Source: a bacterium (lineage in GTDB: Bacteria > Planctomycetota > Planctomycetia > Pirellulales > Pirellulaceae). Taken from it: DNA of 64,000 nucleotides. The position numbers and the translations under genes were made by a program. The stretch lies in assembly GCA_030430075.1 (NCBI GenBank), contig JAUIGN010000004.1, forward strand, positions 248,001 to 312,000, in the 5' to 3' direction. Positions 11,269 to 19,830 of this stretch are shown here, piece by piece. How positions within the stretch are numbered: position 1 is the first letter of the stretch; the number at the start of each line of letters is the position of its first letter. The notes below the pieces were generated by a model. That model was not told the origin of the DNA. It was given only the letters and a program-made list of their open reading frames with translations, and ran no database searches.

Positions 11269-11387
11269 GTTCGGCGCGGGTCTCGCTACTGCTCGGCGCG
11301 GGTCTCACTACTGTTCGGCGCGGGTCTCGCTACTGCTCGGCGCGGGTCTCTGACCCCGCCGAAACCGCCGACCGCAGGTCTCCCCAA
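11269..11387 (+). repeat. Tandem GTTCGGCGCGGGT repeat, second block
   Basis: Four 22-bp units start at 11269, 11291, 11313 and 11335. Some carry GCTCGG in place of GTTCGG. They are followed by the same GC-rich cap as the block at 11083. The 427 bases between the giant gene and uxaA hold nothing else recognisable apart from these blocks. Confidence 0.8.
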
Positions 11388-11431
11388 CCTCCCCCACGCA
11401 TCTGCCGAAAAGCAGTTCCATAGGCAGTCAG

Positions 11432-12979
11432 CTACAGCACGGGCCCGATGGCCCAGGGTACGAATTCCTCACCGCCGATTCCCAGCTGCTCGCTCTTGGT
11501 CGGTTTCCCGCTGGCGACTGCCAGGATTTCCTCGAAGATTTCCCGGCCGACGTCGGCGACGGGGCGTCCCGTCAGGATTTCACCGGCGTTGAGGTCCATG
11601 TCATCGCACATCCGCGTGTACATCGGTGTGTTGGTCGCGACCTTGATGGACGGTGTCGGCTTGCAACCGAAGCAGCTTCCCCGGCCTGTGGTGAAGACGA
11701 CCACGTTCGCCCCGCCGGCCACCATCCCGGTCACGCTGGGAGGGTCGAAGCCCGGCGTATCCATGACGACGAACCCCTTCTTGGTAACCGGCTCGGCGTA
11801 TTGATAGAACTCGACCAGCGCCGTCGACCCGCCCTTGGCGACTGCGCCGAGTGATTTTTCCGCGATCGTCGTCAGGCCCCCTTCCTTGTTGCCGACCGAA
11901 GGGTTGTTGTCGAGTTCCGCACCAAACGTCGCGGCGTACCACTTCCACCAGGCAATCCGGTCGATCAGTTTTTGCGCGACTTCCTCGGATACGGCGCGAC
12001 GCGTCAGCAGATGTTCCGCGCCGTAGATCTCCGAAGTTTCCGCCAGGATCGTCGTGCCGCCGCAGGCGACCAACAGGTCGGAGGCCACACCGACCGCCGG
12101 GTTCGCCGTGATTCCCGAGTTGCCGTCAGAGCCACCGCACTCCGTTCCCAGCACAATCTCGCTGGCTGGAATCGGCACGCGGTGCACATCGTTGGCGCGC
12201 GGCAATAGTTCGGCCAGCTTTTTGATTCCTGCTTCGATGGTCTTGGCGGTGCCGCCCATGTCTTGGATGGAAAACACGGGTGGCGAATTGGGACGACCGT
12301 GGTCGCCACTGAGCTGTACCAGGTTCTGGTCTTGGATCAGGTATCCCATCGCTCCCTGTTCGCAGCCCAGCCCGATCAGCAGGTAGGCGCCGATGTTGGG
12401 GTGTCTGGCGATGCCCCCCATCACCCGATTGTGCATTTGATGATTGATTCCGCCGAACTGCATCCCGCATCCGCTCTGGTGCGTAAAGGCGACGACTCCG
12501 TCGATGTTTGGATAGTCGCGCAAAGCGGATTCGTCAAATCGGTCGGCAATGAACTTGCTGACCGATGCAGAGCAGTTGACCGTCGAGATCACGCCGATGT
12601 AATTTCGCGTACCTGCTCCCCCGTTGGCCCGGCGGTAACCTTGGAATGTGCGGTCGGTGATCGGGGTGGGCGGCGCCGGAATTTCCGTGGCGCTGGCGTA
12701 ATTCAATTCGAAGTCACCGTTGGACAGGTTGTGCAGGTGGACCAGGTCTCCGGTCTCGATCGCCGTCTTGGCGTAGCCGATGGTCTGGCCATACTTGCGA
12801 ACCTGTTCTCCGATCCCGATTGGCTCGATGGCCAACTTGTGGCCGATCCCGATCGGCCGATCCAGAGTGAACGAAGCATCTCGGACCGAGATTTGCGTTC
12901 CGGCCGGAAGTTCGGTGATCGCGACACAGATGTTGTCGTTGTCATGCAGTGTTGTCACGCGGGCGGTCGATGTGGTCAT
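11432..12979 (-). CDS. uxaA: Altronate dehydratase (UxaA family)
   Basis: The 515-residue product matches full-length UxaA, which removes water from D-altronate to give 2-keto-3-deoxygluconate in hexuronate catabolism (cytoplasmic, iron-dependent). The N-terminal ~95 residues form the SAF-like domain. The main domain follows with GAGTRNYIGVISTVNCS, a GCGMQ segment, GCEQGAMGY, GTECGGSDGNSG (a likely metal/substrate region) and GSCFGCKPTPSIK. Length and segment order fit a complete enzyme. The start is ATG with no strong Shine-Dalgarno sequence. No other uronate genes are adjacent, so it is probably a single-gene unit; a related dehydratase of the same family (such as galactarate dehydratase) cannot be excluded. 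Confidence 0.9.
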   Translation of the reverse strand: MTTSTARVTTLHDNDNICVAITELPAGTQISVRDASFTLDRPIGIGHKLAIEPIGIGEQVRKYGQTIGYAKTAIETGDLVHLHNLSNGDFELNYASATEIPAPPTPITDRTFQGYRRANGGAGTRNYIGVISTVNCSASVSKFIADRFDESALRDYPNIDGVVAFTHQSGCGMQFGGINHQMHNRVMGGIARHPNIGAYLLIGLGCEQGAMGYLIQDQNLVQLSGDHGRPNSPPVFSIQDMGGTAKTIEAGIKKLAELLPRANDVHRVPIPASEIVLGTECGGSDGNSGITANPAVGVASDLLVACGGTTILAETSEIYGAEHLLTRRAVSEEVAQKLIDRIAWWKWYAATFGAELDNNPSVGNKEGGLTTIAEKSLGAVAKGGSTALVEFYQYAEPVTKKGFVVMDTPGFDPPSVTGMVAGGANVVVFTTGRGSCFGCKPTPSIKVATNTPMYTRMCDDMDLNAGEILTGRPVADVGREIFEEILAVASGKPTKSEQLGIGGEEFVPWAIGPVL

Positions 12980-13331
12980 GGGGCGAAGTCAGGCTTTCTG
13001 CGGCCGGGGCCGAGCGGTACTGGGCTGGCGGATGCGAGCAACGATGGAGGTGGGTGTGGAGCGACGGGACGATTCGAACCTGCCGTTTCGTCATCGTCCG
13101 TCCGAACGGCTCGAAACTCAAGCCGTGCCAGGGATTTATTGGCTTTTTGGCGGCCTTTCGCGGCGGGACGTCGTCTATAATTGAGGACACTGCACCGGTG
13201 CCGGCGGCGACTGGGCGGCCCAGTTGTAAGGTGCTGCAGGACAACGGCTTAAGGTTTTTCGCAGGATTCCGTACCCTTTCGGTGCGGCGTTTGGTACCCG
13301 GCACGAACAGCGTTCGCGCTGCGGAGCGGTC

Positions 13332-13387
13332 GGCAAATCAACCGCCGGCAAATCAAGAGACTGGTAAGTCAAGAGATCGGCAAATCA
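13332..13387 (+). repeat. Four short direct repeats abutting the DUF4175-like start
   Basis: GGCAAATCA occurs at 13332, 13347 and 13379, with a variant GGTAAGTCA at 13363, giving spacings of 15-16 bp. The last copy overlaps the proposed ATG at 13387. These could be slippage-derived repeats or binding sites for a repeat-reading regulator; nothing decides between them. Confidence 0.45.
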
Positions 13388-16300
13388 TGGCAACTGATGC
13401 GGCCAACACGGGTTCGGCATCGACGGCGGATCCCCTCGCGTCCGGACACCGAAACTCTAACGAAAATCGGATCGGCGCGAATGGGACGGGCCGATATGGT
13501 GCAGCGGTCGAGCGACAATTGCGGAAGACTCAAGGCCAGGTCAAGTTCGTCGACCTGTGCACCGGCCTGATGGAGCTGTTGGCCGGCGTGACCGCCTACT
13601 TGCTGGTGCTCGCCCTGGTCGATCATTGGATCGTCGGCCTCGGCGTGTGGGCTCGGTTCTTGGCACTCGCTGGCCTGCTGGGCGGATGCGGTTGGCACTT
13701 CACGACAACGATCTTGCCGCTGCTCACTCGCCGCATCAATCCCCTCTATGCCGCGCGTTCCATCGAGCAAGGGACACCTGCACTCAAGAATAGCCTGATT
13801 AACTTCTTGATGTTTCGTAACAGCCGGTCGAGTTTGCATCGCGTGGTGTACGAGGCGATGGAGCAGAAGGCGGCCACTGACCTGGCGAGCGTGCCGGTTG
13901 ATACGGCCGTTGACCGGTCGCGGATGATCAAGGTCGGCTACGTCCTGGCCGGCGTGTTGACCGTAAGTGCGGCTTACGCAATTCTCTCGCCAAAGGATCC
14001 GCTGCAGACGATCGCCCGGGTTGCGGCTCCGTGGCGGGCGATCAGCAGGCCGAGCCGAATTGTGATTGAAGAGGTCCAGCCCGGTTCGCTCGAGGTCATC
14101 CAGGGCCAGTTTGTCGATGTTGTGGCCCGCGTTCGGGGCGCGCGTCCGGAACGAGATACCGTTTCCCTGGTTTACAGTACGCGTGACGGCCAAACGGTTC
14201 AGCGGCATGTGACCATGGTCTTGGACGAAAACGGCGTGGCCTACCATGGCCGGCTGCCGGAAGAGACGGCCGGTCTGCAGCATGATCTCGAATACTGGAT
14301 CGAATCAGGTGATGCCCGCTCCGATGGGTTCGATGTCACCCTCTCGCCGGCGCCGTCGATCGCGGTTGAAAGAATCGAATTCGAGTATCCGGACTACACC
14401 AGGCTCCCGCACGAAACGACGCGACGCGAAGGGAACATCCGCGGTTTGGAAGGGACGCGCGTGACGGTCTTCGCCGTCGCCAACAAGCCGATCCGGTCCG
14501 CCGGCATGACCTTCAATCCTCTCGAATCGCTCGACGGCCCGCGACCGCCAGTCAAGTTGGCAATGGACCATCAGGGCCAAACGGCGCGCCTCACATTTAC
14601 GCTGGCCTTGATGGAAGATCGTTTGACCCCTGTTCACGGTTCGTACCAGCTCTCATTCGTCAGCCAGGACGGCGACGCCAGCCGGCAACCGGTCTTACAC
14701 CAGATTGATGTGGTCCCCGACCTGGGGCCCGAGGTCGCGATTCTTGATCCAACGCAGCATCGGATTACCGTTCCGTTGAGTGGACGAAGGAAGATCGAAG
14801 TCCGAGCCATCGATCCTGATTTCGGACTCAGCCGCCTGAAGTTGCGCGGCGTGGCTGGTGGGACCGACGTCCTGGACGCCCTGTTGTTCGAGGACCCTCG
14901 AGGACGCCGTGGTCAGACAATCGGTTCCTACGTGTTTGTGCCTTCCCAGTTGGGGCTGGCGGTCGATGACCAGGTGACGTTCTGGGCTGTTGCCGAAGAC
15001 AATCAAACCGCGCTGCCGGGCAGCAACGGGGGCGCGAACCAGGCGGCTCCTAATGTGGCTCGGACGGGCAATTACGTGATCGAAGTCGTCGCCGATCCGC
15101 GCCGGCCTGCGTCAGGTCACAACCGGTCGGCCGACGAAGACGGCACGGGGAATGCAAACCGGCCTGACGCTGCAGGAGACGAACCACCGGCGGCCCGTGA
15201 TCCGGCCGCTGACCGGGGTACACCCGAACGAGAGAACACGCCGCCCAGCGAATCGCCGGCCGAACAACCGCCTTCCGAAGATTCCGGCGAGGGCTCGGCA
15301 GAGAGTTCGGGCGAATCGGAATCAGGCTCGCCGGACGACAAGGAGACAAAGGCGGACGATGGTTCCGGCGGCGCAGAGGCTGGCAGCGATAGCGGGTCTC
15401 CCGATGCGGCGTCGCAACGGGGGAAGGGAGGTGCCGGTGCGCCCCAGCAAGGGCAGTCGCAGTCGGGCGATGCCTCATCTGCGGACGGTGCCGGCGGGAG
15501 CACACCGCAATCGAGTGACCCGTCGGGGAATTCGAATGCTGGGCAGGGTGGAAGTGGGGAGCCCGAACAGCTGCACGACGGCGAGGTCTTCGAACGGGTC
15601 CTCGAGAAGATGAAGCAGCAGGCGGAGGGGAAAGGACGTCCCGACCCGAGTGGAAGTGAATCGGGCGAGCGTCAGGGTGGATCGTCCGCTGATGCGCAGG
15701 CTGATCAGCGCGACCGCGGTGCGGACGGTCAACAGCCTGCCGGGAACGCCAACGATCAGAGTAAGCCGCGAGGAGACGCCGATGGCGAGTCGGCTGGTTC
15801 GGATACCCAGAGCCAGCCCTTCAGCCAGGATTCCGCGTCCCCGCCCAAGTCGTCCGGCCAGGATTCGCCCCAGGACGGTCAAGGCGCGCAGCAGCCGGAT
15901 GTCAAACGGGGGGCCGGAGACCAGAAGGCTGGCAACCCTGGCGAAGGGGGCGATACGAATCCCACCAGCGGCGACCAGCAAGGCAAGCAAAAGCCGGATG
16001 TGCCTGGCGCACCGGATCAACGTGAGAAAGAACCGGGAAGCGGTGACAACGGTGAGTCCGGTGCCGGGCAAGACAGCCGGGACACCGAGGGCAGCGGCTC
16101 GGTCGAGAGTACCCAGGACGAGACGGTAACGAATCGTGATAAGCCCAAGCAAGGCAATCCAGACAGTTCCGAACCACAGCAGGAAAGCGATCCGGGTGCG
16201 ACCGACAGCAAGAAGCAATCGGATTCCGAGGGCGGCGAGAGCGGCGACAAGAGCGGCGGCGGGAAAAAGGGGCCCGGTCAAGGTGCCAATCAGGCAGGTA

Positions 16301-17040
16301 ACGATAGCGCCGGCCAGAATAGCTCGGCCGACGACGGCGCCGGCGCTTCGTCAGAGGCCGGCGACGGCGAGACATCCGATGCTGCCGGGAACAAGCAGGA
16401 GGCGAACGGTAAGACCGGCGCGGCCGGCGATCGCCAAGGGAAGGGGGCTTCGTCCCGCAAGGATCCCAACGGCGGCCGGGAGAGTAACGGGCCACAACCG
16501 CCCTCTCCGGAGGCAGCCGCCAGCCAGGAGAATCGCTTGCCGCGGGACACACAACAAGGGGGCAGCGGCGATCGTCCGGGCCAGCATGGACCGGCGACCG
16601 GCGGGGGGGTTCCCTCGGATGTGAGACACCATTCCGGTTTGGATCCGAACCTCGAAGCGGCCGCCGGAGATGCGGCCAACCTGGAATATGCCAGGAAGGC
16701 GACGGATCTCGTCATTGACTACTTGAAAGACATGGAAGCACGTCCTGACCCCGATCTGCTGAAGGAACTCGGCTGGAGCCAGGAAGACATGAGGCGATTT
16801 GTGGAGCGCTGGCAGGGACTCAAACGCGGTGCGACCGAACAGGAGGGAGGTCGCGAACTAGACGAGTCGCTCCGCAGTTTGGGGCTGCGTTCGCCGCAAA
16901 GCAAGTTGCGGCAGCGTCGTGTTCGTGATGACCGGCAACGGGGAATGAGTGAGTCGGGCAATGTTTCGCAGCCACCGGCCGCCTACCGCGACCTGTTCGA
17001 CGCGTTTCGAAAAGGGGCGGCTCGAGTCGGCGAACGTTAG
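13387..17040 (+). CDS. DUF4175-like membrane protein with ~500-residue low-complexity region
   Basis: The start is placed at the ATG at 13387, giving 1217 residues; the frame is open further upstream but that part reads as non-coding. Two hydrophobic helices lie at about residues 57-80 and 85-108 and a third near 180-200. An Ig-like extracytoplasmic region with 'EEVQPGSLEVIQGQFVDVVARVRG' character follows (known from planctomycete relatives annotated DUF4175 or hypothetical). Residues ~570-1080 are almost entirely Ser, Gly, Gln, Asp, Glu, Pro and Asn. The last ~130 residues are folded and helical (ATDLVIDYLKDMEARPDP...). Likely anchored in the inner membrane with the bulk outside. In many relatives the gene sits beside MoxR/DUF58 genes; here it does not. 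Function unknown. Confidence 0.8.
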   Translation: MATDAANTGSASTADPLASGHRNSNENRIGANGTGRYGAAVERQLRKTQGQVKFVDLCTGLMELLAGVTAYLLVLALVDHWIVGLGVWARFLALAGLLGGCGWHFTTTILPLLTRRINPLYAARSIEQGTPALKNSLINFLMFRNSRSSLHRVVYEAMEQKAATDLASVPVDTAVDRSRMIKVGYVLAGVLTVSAAYAILSPKDPLQTIARVAAPWRAISRPSRIVIEEVQPGSLEVIQGQFVDVVARVRGARPERDTVSLVYSTRDGQTVQRHVTMVLDENGVAYHGRLPEETAGLQHDLEYWIESGDARSDGFDVTLSPAPSIAVERIEFEYPDYTRLPHETTRREGNIRGLEGTRVTVFAVANKPIRSAGMTFNPLESLDGPRPPVKLAMDHQGQTARLTFTLALMEDRLTPVHGSYQLSFVSQDGDASRQPVLHQIDVVPDLGPEVAILDPTQHRITVPLSGRRKIEVRAIDPDFGLSRLKLRGVAGGTDVLDALLFEDPRGRRGQTIGSYVFVPSQLGLAVDDQVTFWAVAEDNQTALPGSNGGANQAAPNVARTGNYVIEVVADPRRPASGHNRSADEDGTGNANRPDAAGDEPPAARDPAADRGTPERENTPPSESPAEQPPSEDSGEGSAESSGESESGSPDDKETKADDGSGGAEAGSDSGSPDAASQRGKGGAGAPQQGQSQSGDASSADGAGGSTPQSSDPSGNSNAGQGGSGEPEQLHDGEVFERVLEKMKQQAEGKGRPDPSGSESGERQGGSSADAQADQRDRGADGQQPAGNANDQSKPRGDADGESAGSDTQSQPFSQDSASPPKSSGQDSPQDGQGAQQPDVKRGAGDQKAGNPGEGGDTNPTSGDQQGKQKPDVPGAPDQREKEPGSGDNGESGAGQDSRDTEGSGSVESTQDETVTNRDKPKQGNPDSSEPQQESDPGATDSKKQSDSEGGESGDKSGGGKKGPGQGANQAGNDSAGQNSSADDGAGASSEAGDGETSDAAGNKQEANGKTGAAGDRQGKGASSRKDPNGGRESNGPQPPSPEAAASQENRLPRDTQQGGSGDRPGQHGPATGGGVPSDVRHHSGLDPNLEAAAGDAANLEYARKATDLVIDYLKDMEARPDPDLLKELGWSQEDMRRFVERWQGLKRGATEQEGGRELDESLRSLGLRSPQSKLRQRRVRDDRQRGMSESGNVSQPPAAYRDLFDAFRKGAARVGER

Positions 17041-17163
17041 CTGCCCTCTTCGCCCGGCCTGCGATGATCCGGTACGATACGACTCCGGCCATCACCTGCC
17101 CATCATACGGCATACCGTGCGGTTGTTGCCGGGGACGCGGCCACGTGAATTGAAGCAACCAGG

Positions 17164-17856
17164 ATGTGCGCAGGGATGAGGCGACAGACGGCATCGTTGA
17201 GCGGTGTGATCGACCGAGTTTTCATGTGGCTCAAGTGGCCGGCAGCGATCGTGATGCTGGCCGCCCTGCCAGGCGCGCTCTACGCCGCCGTTTCGTTGGT
17301 AGGTCGGGTTCTGGCGGATCCCTGGCCGGTCGCCATGTTCCTGGCCGGCTTCGGTCTGCAATGCCTGGCCTGGTGGCTGTTCTTTCGCCGCACACGGTTC
17401 TCGCTGTTGCTCACTTTCGAGCACGAATTGACCCACGCGTTGTTCGCCTGGGCGACACTGCACCGCGTTACCGGGCTGCGTGCCACGGCGTTCCGGGGCG
17501 GCCAGGTGACGTTCCTCGGCGCGGGGAACTGGCTGATCACGATCGCTCCGTATTTCTTCCCGACACTCAGCGTGCTGGTCATCGTCGTGTCGTCGTTTTT
17601 GCCGAGTTCACTTGGGTCGATCGCCAGGTTCCTGATCGGAATGTCCTTCGCGTATCATCTCACCTCGACGCTACACGAAACGCACCCAGGGCAAACCGAC
17701 TTGCAACAGGTGGGTAAGTTGTTCTGCGTCCTGTTTCTGCCCACGGCGAACCTGGTAACCATCGGTGTCCTGCTCGGGTTCATCTACGGCGGCTGGAGCG
17801 GCTCGGCGCAGTATCTGATGTCCGTCTGGCAAACCACCTGGTCCCTGGTGACCTGA
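17164..17856 (+). CDS. M50-like integral membrane metallopeptidase
   Basis: The 230-residue protein has about five to six hydrophobic segments and an HExxH zinc motif, HELTH, at residues 87-91 in a membrane setting. This is the hallmark of M50 (site-2-protease-like) peptidases. A second His/Asp-bearing stretch (LHETHPGQTDLQ, near 170) could supply the third ligand. It lacks PDZ or CBS domains. It sits 123 bp after the DUF4175-like gene on the same strand. The start is uncertain: ATG at 17164, 17176 or 17224 are all possible, none with a clear ribosome site. Intramembrane protease is inferred; the target is unknown. Confidence 0.7.
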   Translation: MCAGMRRQTASLSGVIDRVFMWLKWPAAIVMLAALPGALYAAVSLVGRVLADPWPVAMFLAGFGLQCLAWWLFFRRTRFSLLLTFEHELTHALFAWATLHRVTGLRATAFRGGQVTFLGAGNWLITIAPYFFPTLSVLVIVVSSFLPSSLGSIARFLIGMSFAYHLTSTLHETHPGQTDLQQVGKLFCVLFLPTANLVTIGVLLGFIYGGWSGSAQYLMSVWQTTWSLVT

Positions 17857-17892
17857 TCAAGCCCGCAGGGAAGCGCGGCCCCTCACCCCCGG

Positions 17893-17925
17893 CCCCTCTC
17901 CCCCAGACAAGCTGGGGGCGAGGGG
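17893..17925. terminator. GC-rich hairpin between convergent genes
   Basis: CCCCTC-T-CCCCCAG pairs with CTGGGGG-C-GAGGGG around a short loop, between the convergent M50-like and DUF1598 genes. There is no T-tract, so it could equally be a REP-like intergenic repeat; position suggests a bidirectional transcript end. Confidence 0.45.
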
Positions 17926-17971
17926 AGCTGGTGTGGTCGGTGCGGCATGACGGAATTCCGCACTTCCGTAG

Positions 17972-17988
17972 GTCATGCTTCGCATGAC
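17972..17988. repeat. GTAGGTCATGC-type hairpin repeat, copy 1
   Basis: GTCATGC-TTC-GCATGAC is a perfect 7-bp stem with a 3-base loop, preceded by TCCGTAG. A near copy, GTCACGC-TGT-GCATGAC preceded by TCTGTAG, is at 38070. Both lie between convergent genes. The 244 bases between 17857 and 18100 hold this and the preceding hairpin only. Confidence 0.6.
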
Positions 17989-18100
17989 ATTCCGTACGAT
18001 CACCGGATTCGAATGGAACGGTATTCGGGCTAAGCGAAAATGCCCGTATCACGGCGGCTCAGGTTGCCGACAGACGGGAAGCCACTCACGTAGAACGGAC

Positions 18101-19540
18101 TTATTCCCTTTCTGGTTCCGCATCCCACCACCATGTTCGGCCGGTTCCGGCTGATGATGTCCGGACGGGGATCAGCTTGGGGTCTTCCGTGACGGTCTCC
18201 AACGGCGCCCATGGATCGAGATCGATGCCTCCGGAAACACTGACAATCCAGCCGCGTCGGCCCCGGATCAAGCTGGCTTGCGTATCGACCTGTTTCGGCA
18301 CCGCGAGTCTGGGGCCGCGCCGATTGGCCAACGCCGCGGTGATTGGCGGCGAGCAGCCGGCCATCCCGGCCAGCTCATGTTTGTTGACGAGTGCCGCAAC
18401 GATCGCCAAATCCATGCAATCTCGTAGTTCGGCAAAGGCGGGAATGGACTGGGAAAGCTCGCCGTACGCCGCGGTCATTGCCGCGGCCCACTGTGCTGCC
18501 GGCGGTGAGGTGCGGCCCGTGTCGACATTCCGGCCGGCGGCGTCCAGATAACCGTCCTCGGTCATGGCCTTCACGCGGATCTGTGCGAGCTGCCAGGCAA
18601 GGCGGTCGGGACTGTGCCGCAATGGTCCGGCATCGACGGCCAGCCACCAACGGGGTGAATCGACACGTCCCGAGCGGCCCGACCTGGACTTCAGCATCTG
18701 CATGTAGCTGGGAAGTCTATCGACCGGCGATTCGTCCAAACCCATTGCCAGCCGCTTCAGCATGTAGTCGGCACGCACCATGACCTGGGAGAAATGGCTG
18801 TCGGGTGGAACGCCGGTGACACGGATCTGGTGCGGACCCAGGGCTTCCTGCATCTGTTCGACCATTCGCGGGTTGAATTGAAGACGCCGCGAGCTCAACA
18901 GTTGTTGCAGACGAACGAGTCCATCGGGGGTCGGGTCAATCGAACAACTGATTGGTTCGATCCGCCGGGCGGCCGCATTACGAAAGGCGTCAATCAGGTC
19001 GTCGAGCCGCAGGACCGGCTGTTGCGATCCGTTTCCCACGAACACGCCGCGGCGATCGAGGTGCCAGCCGTCGGCCGGACCGGCGATGACGATCTCTCGG
19101 CTTGCCGGATAGACGAAGACGTAGTCGACGCGTTGCAGACCGGCGAGCAACATCATCTCGTCCGGCAACGTGTCCGTGTCGAGCCGCTTGGTCAGTGCCG
19201 TCTCCAGGCGGGTGAGTGACACCATCCGCCGTCGGCTCGGACGATTCAAGGCCCCGGCAATCGGCGTGGCCGATTTCAGCCAAGCCTCGGACAGCCGTGC
19301 GGTGTCAGCCGGCGTTGCGCGGGATACCACGCCCTCGCTGTCAATGGAAACACCTCCCACGGCCCCATTCCGGCCGATGACCGGTGTCCAGCTTACGACA
19401 AAGGGACGAAACGATGTCGAGCCGACGCTGCTGATCTGGCCGCCGGCCGTGTTCGGCCGAACGAGCTCACAAAGTGTCAGAATCACGGCAACGGTGAACA
19501 TCGCCCGCCGCAAAAAGATGATTCGCTTGCCGTGCGCCAT
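18101..19540 (-). CDS. DUF1598 domain secreted protein
   Basis: This 479-residue protein has an N-terminal hydrophobic leader (residues ~13-32). It carries the segments typical of the planctomycete DUF1598 family, including a YVFVYPASREIVIAGPADGW stretch, LDDLIDAFRNA, and VMVRADYMLKRLAMGL near the middle. A ribosome site (GGAG, 6 bases before the ATG) supports the start. It lies downstream of the DUF1501 gene on the same strand, with 290 bases between in which I see nothing. The C-terminus is rich in charged residues. Predicted to be exported; no biochemical function is known for the family. Confidence 0.85.
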   Translation of the reverse strand: MAHGKRIIFLRRAMFTVAVILTLCELVRPNTAGGQISSVGSTSFRPFVVSWTPVIGRNGAVGGVSIDSEGVVSRATPADTARLSEAWLKSATPIAGALNRPSRRRMVSLTRLETALTKRLDTDTLPDEMMLLAGLQRVDYVFVYPASREIVIAGPADGWHLDRRGVFVGNGSQQPVLRLDDLIDAFRNAAARRIEPISCSIDPTPDGLVRLQQLLSSRRLQFNPRMVEQMQEALGPHQIRVTGVPPDSHFSQVMVRADYMLKRLAMGLDESPVDRLPSYMQMLKSRSGRSGRVDSPRWWLAVDAGPLRHSPDRLAWQLAQIRVKAMTEDGYLDAAGRNVDTGRTSPPAAQWAAAMTAAYGELSQSIPAFAELRDCMDLAIVAALVNKHELAGMAGCSPPITAALANRRGPRLAVPKQVDTQASLIRGRRGWIVSVSGGIDLDPWAPLETVTEDPKLIPVRTSSAGTGRTWWWDAEPERE

Positions 19541-19830
19541 GAGGTGCTCCTGAGAGAAGAGGCATCGATCGAGCCATTGCCTGCCGCGCGGCGAACATGA
19601 TGCAAACTCTCAGAGAACTCATCCAACCAGCAAACCAGAACCGCGCGGCCCCTGGTATTCGTCAACCTAACGAAGCCGGCGCAGAACACAAGCGATTTTG
19701 CTGTGGTCAGCGCCACACTGCATTGCTCGCCGGGGTCATTGCTCGCCGGGTTCGCCAGACCATGGTCGCCGTTCCGGGTCGCTCGATATGCATCCAGGCC
19801 GGCAGCCCACTCACGCTTTGCGGCCGGGTA

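Noticed and set aside
13059..13150. Intact tRNA on the minus strand
   Set aside because: Only a T-arm-like piece is visible; the acceptor 5' strand and anticodon arm cannot be paired.
12949..13386. N-terminal extension of the DUF4175-like gene
   Set aside because: It overlaps the opposite-strand uxaA start and crosses a TATAAT and short direct repeats; its translation is unlike a domain or leader.
17893..17925. Classic intrinsic terminator
   Set aside because: The stem is strong but lacks a T-run on either strand, so only terminator-like or REP-like is claimed.
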